Shown one piece after another: positions 33,646 to 36,328 of a stretch of DNA of 36,328 bases. The position numbers and the translations under genes were made by a program. The notes beneath the pieces are model-generated. The model was not told the DNA's origin, did not search any database, and worked only from the letters and a program-made list of their open reading frames with translations. Position 1 is the first letter of the stretch. The number at the start of each line of letters is the position of its first letter. This DNA is from Sphaerosporella brunnea (taxonomy: Eukaryota > Ascomycota > Pezizomycetes > Pezizales > Pyronemataceae): NCBI GenBank assembly GCA_008704415.1, contig VXIS01000412.1, positions 1 to 36,328 on the forward strand, written 5' to 3'.

Positions 33646-34387
33646 AGGCATGAACTATAGATAGATGCGTGGGCTATATTATTGGGGCTGTCGCTTCGAT
33701 AGCTTTCTTCCGCTGTTGCTCTCTGTACCGTACTATATACAAACCTCGTCGGCGCCCTTTCCATGCTCGCCGTGCCATCTGTCGCTCCTGGCGTGCCGTT
33801 CGCTGTGCATCATTGTTCGCGCCCTTGATATATACACTTTCTCGTTCGCCCGCCACGCCCACCGTTCAGCGCGTTTCCACGCACATCACGTTGCGTCGGC
33901 GCGTTCACACGCTTCACACGCTGGCTACGGTCGCCGTGTGGCACCCACGCAGCGTTCACGCGGCCCACGCGGCGCCAACGCAGCCCTCCGTGCGGCACGC
34001 ACGATTTTTTCCCGATGCACGGGCAAGCTCTCGAGAAATACCTGATGGTGTGGGGAGCGAACAAGCTCTCTTTGACGGCCATTGGGTTTCACTTCGAGCC
34101 AAGAATAGTTCCCATACAAAATCCACCGTGACCGGCAGTTATGAACAAAGTTATGAATTTGGCCACCTATTTCGGTCGGAAGTCAGGTAAAAAAGTCACA
34201 GGTTACTAACATGTCGCAGGTCAAGTACATTTGCAATACCTATGCTTACATAGCGTGCGAAAACCCCAGTAAACTTTTCGGACTACATACCCATTCGAAC
34301 AAACAAAGAAGTGGAATACCAACGACATTAAAGCTTAAAAAAAATAAAGAATATGAAGACAGAAAGAAGAGGGCACAAATAACACAC
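33646..34387. other. Gene-free stretch after the minisatellite
   Basis: About 740 bp. Between 33840 and 34000 short words such as CACGC, CACACG and GCGTT recur irregularly, which keeps several frames open, but no product is recognisable. An A-rich stretch near 34330-34375 lies just past the stop codon of the next gene and may be its 3' end. Confidence 0.45.
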
Positions 34388-35023
34388 TTAAGACATGGGT
34401 TTCTTTCCCTCGCCCGGTATGACTCGTCCGCAAAAGATATACGCGTTGGAATCGGGGAGAAAATCCCACAACGGCATGCTGACTCTGAGGATGAGGAGGC
34501 GAGAGTTTGAGGGCTCCGCCATTACGACTGAAAGATGCCCAACAGAGCCAGGAACATTTGCCGTCAGCCAGGCCTTCCACTCCTCCAGGTCATGCGGGCC
34601 AACCGGCGTGTCATGAAGATTGACGCGCACCAACACCTCAGCCTCGGGTGGGGTGGTCGCTTGATGGCCGACCAGAGTGTTCTCGACCGCCCTCTCGGCG
34701 AGAGGCGTCTCCACTAGAGCTGGGTGGGAAACCCGTAGGTAAACAACCTCCGACGGGGTTGACAACCGCGCTACAGCAAAAATCGGTTGGCAACCGTACG
34801 GTCATGTGCTTTTAGTAACTAAATACACACGAGGCCTGTTTTTTGCTGGGACGCGGGCGAGTTCTGCTGGGGAAGCTCTCGAAGGAGAGAAATTGTGCGG
34901 GTGAGCAGAAACATTCACAGGCCGGCACGAGTTGAGATCCTTTTTGAACGTCTCTAGTGAAACGTGACCTTCGGCCTGGCCTGCCGGGTGAGTGACTGTG
35001 CCCGCCTGGATATTGTTGTCCAT
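34388..35023 (-). CDS. Hypothetical protein, function unknown
   Basis: I do not recognise this gene. Two exons (34831-35023, 34388-34770) would give 191 aa. The 60-nt intron has donor GTGTGT, a possible TTACTAA branch and acceptor GTAG. The second exon has the look of real coding sequence: a balanced residue mix, a hydrophobic pattern and no low complexity (EVVYLRVSHPALVETPLAER, LEEWKAWLTANVPGSVG, MPLWDFLPDSNAYIF). It suggests a small compact alpha/beta domain. The first exon is polar and poorly structured and less certain. There is no signal peptide or membrane segment. The position between repeats and gene-free DNA fits a lineage-specific or accessory gene. The model could also be the surviving 3' part of a longer gene. 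Confidence 0.5.
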
Positions 35024-35688
35024 CGTCTTTTAGCGCAAGAAAGAGGCGGAAGCTGGCGGCGTTTATGCGGGGGAGGGGGGGGTTTCTGTGAGGAGCTGAA
35101 GGGTGAAGCTCCTGCGGGTGATAATGAGTCAGTGCGAGTAACAGTGAAGATAGAGGAAAGAGAGCAGACACACCCAAAGGAAGAAAACGTAGAGGGCAGT
35201 GATTCTGTATTGGCGGTAGAAAGCGAGTTGTTAGAGTTTGGAGGTTTTAGAAACTCTTGGAAGGTTGCGGATATGATTTGTTGAGGGGTGCAATTGTAAC
35301 CGTTATTTGCTTAGAGTTCTATGCTAGTCACCATACTGAACCCCCTTGCAATCCAGCCTCACTATCCATCACTCGGCAGGCTCGTTGCACAAGCCTAATA
35401 GAATTACCACAAAGTAGGGATCTTCGTAAAGTTGAGCACGTTAGAGTACAGTAAACTTGTAACGTAAAGTTGAAAGCTTAGCATGTAACAATACATACAG
35501 TACCGGTAGCAAACAATCCCAATGGACGAGTGCGGCAGTGATTCCTGATTTAGTCAAGCTCGCGGCATCACTCAGAATGATATGCAACGTACGAGACCTA
35601 GAAGTTGAACACGCAGTCTGCATGCGTTCGGTTTAAGGTTGCTGCTGTAAAATAGTGTCCCTTCGTAAGCTCAACCAGCATAATATGG
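35024..35688. other. Gene-free stretch upstream of the hypothetical gene
   Basis: 665 bp that should contain the promoter of the minus-strand hypothetical gene. I see no supported frame, repeat or clear core-promoter element. Confidence 0.4.
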
Positions 35689-35757
35689 TTGTCAGCCATT
35701 GCTTTTTTCCTTCTTAAACACCAGTACCCCCATTTTTTTCAAAATTCGTCGCCGCAG

Positions 35758-35952
35758 AAAGAGCTCAAGATCGCGGCCTACCAGAGTTTGAGCCTCGCAT
35801 TGACAAACTGGGGGTATCTGCTGAATTATGAGCTGTTCAAAAGGACCGGAACATCAAAACTCAAGTACCTTGTTTTTGCCCGCAAGCACGCAGCTGCATC
35901 GGATGGAGCCCAAAGCAAGGCATCAGATCGCGTAACAAGCGTAGTAGAATGA
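35758..35952 (+). CDS. Possible terminal exon or gene fragment, unknown
   Basis: A frame following an acceptor-like GCCGCAG (about 35751-35757) reads KELKIAAYQSLSLALTNWGY and LLNYELFKRTGTSKLKYLVF, ending in a stop at 35950-35952. The amphipathic helix-like pattern and Lys-rich tail could be a genuine exon end. No ATG or upstream exon was found, and the upstream in-frame extension begins with TTG. It is either a relic or chance. Confidence 0.2.
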   Translation, partial: KELKIAAYQSLSLALTNWGYLLNYELFKRTGTSKLKYLVFARKHAAASDGAQSKASDRVTSVVE

Positions 35953-36035
35953 GTTAGGAAGCAATATAGGCCAGTTTTAGCATTGGGTGAAGAGACCCTG
36001 ATACGCTCATGCTGGCTTTCGAGGGGTCAGCCACC

Positions 36036-36111
36036 GGTGCCGGGACCACCGTCATCAAAGTGCGGATTCCGAGGGTGCCGGGACCACCGTCATCAAAGTG
36101 CGGATTCCGAG
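36036..36111. repeat. Perfect 38-bp tandem duplication
   Basis: Two identical 38-bp units (36036-36073 and 36074-36111) begin GGTGCCGGGACCACCGTCAT and end GATTCCGAG. The identity points to a recent duplication. The flanks are GC-rich and carry no supported gene. Confidence 0.95.
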
Positions 36112-36328
36112 CCCGGGGAGAGCTGTCTGCAAGGTAGCGCAAGGGGACATGGAAGAGGGGAGGACAAAGGTCGCGGTCGGGGGCGAGGCGGAGCTCGTGC
36201 ATGCAAAGCCGGGGCGAGGGGAAAGTGAGCGCGAGAACATCACATAATATCACTCGCTTTGATTTCGGGCTGCTGTTTGGGAGTTCGGGGTTTAATGCGC
36301 GATATGGGCCATGCTTAGTGCGCGCTTC

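Noticed and set aside
33669..34190. 173-aa plus-strand open frame after the minisatellite
   Set aside because: Its Arg/His/Ala-rich composition comes from irregular CACGC-type DNA repeats, and overlapping frames are equally open.

Overview
This window reads as nuclear DNA of a filamentous ascomycete (Pezizomycotina). The genes are split by short introns of about 42-78 nt with GT...AG ends and recognisable CTRAY-type branch sites. The gene content is typical of moulds: a PalB/Rim13 pH-signalling calpain, a cellobiose dehydrogenase with a cellulose-binding module, a DUF3431 protein, a PMP47/ANT1-type peroxisomal carrier, a CORVET Vps3-like protein and a Golgi CASP/Coy1. All gene models below were spliced by eye from reading frame, splice signals and family resemblance. 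No alignment program was run.

Layout. Positions 1-3221 form a large inverted repeat: two arms of about 1.4 kb around a spacer of about 0.35 kb. The right arm carries an intact DUF3431 gene (2463-3626, +). The left arm carries its first 253 codons on the opposite strand, with a 1-nt frameshift, and is cut by the window edge. Then come a peroxisomal adenine-nucleotide carrier (4067-5171, -), palB (5980-8830, +), and cellobiose dehydrogenase AA8-AA3_1-CBM1 (9199-11888, -). A gap of 2.6 kb without a gene follows. Next are an MFS transporter (14466-16097, +), an SDR oxidoreductase (16385-17456, -), a small His-rich GPI-type protein with a duplicated Cys/His motif (17877-18465, -), Ap4A phosphorylase (18870-19823, -), a hemerythrin-like protein (20630-21467, +), a Vps3/TGFBRAP1-like CORVET subunit (21901-25388, -) diverging from CASP/Coy1 (25715-28016, +), and mitochondrial GABA aminotransferase (28548-30289, -). 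The last 6 kb are gene-poor: simple-sequence tracts, a 24-bp minisatellite (33262-33645), one probable small unknown gene (34388-35023, -) and a 38-bp tandem duplication near the end.

How the genes work together. There is no obvious operon-like or secondary-metabolite cluster; most genes are housekeeping. The one clear functional pairing is Vps3-like and CASP, two membrane-traffic genes that share a divergent promoter of 326 bp. The features most worth checking are the inverted repeat at the window start (real duplication or fold-back assembly artefact), the separately encoded CBM1 exon of the cellobiose dehydrogenase, the 14-nt microexon in the GABA aminotransferase, the duplicated Cys/His module of the GPI-type protein, and the minisatellite. 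I did not find a convincing new multi-gene system.
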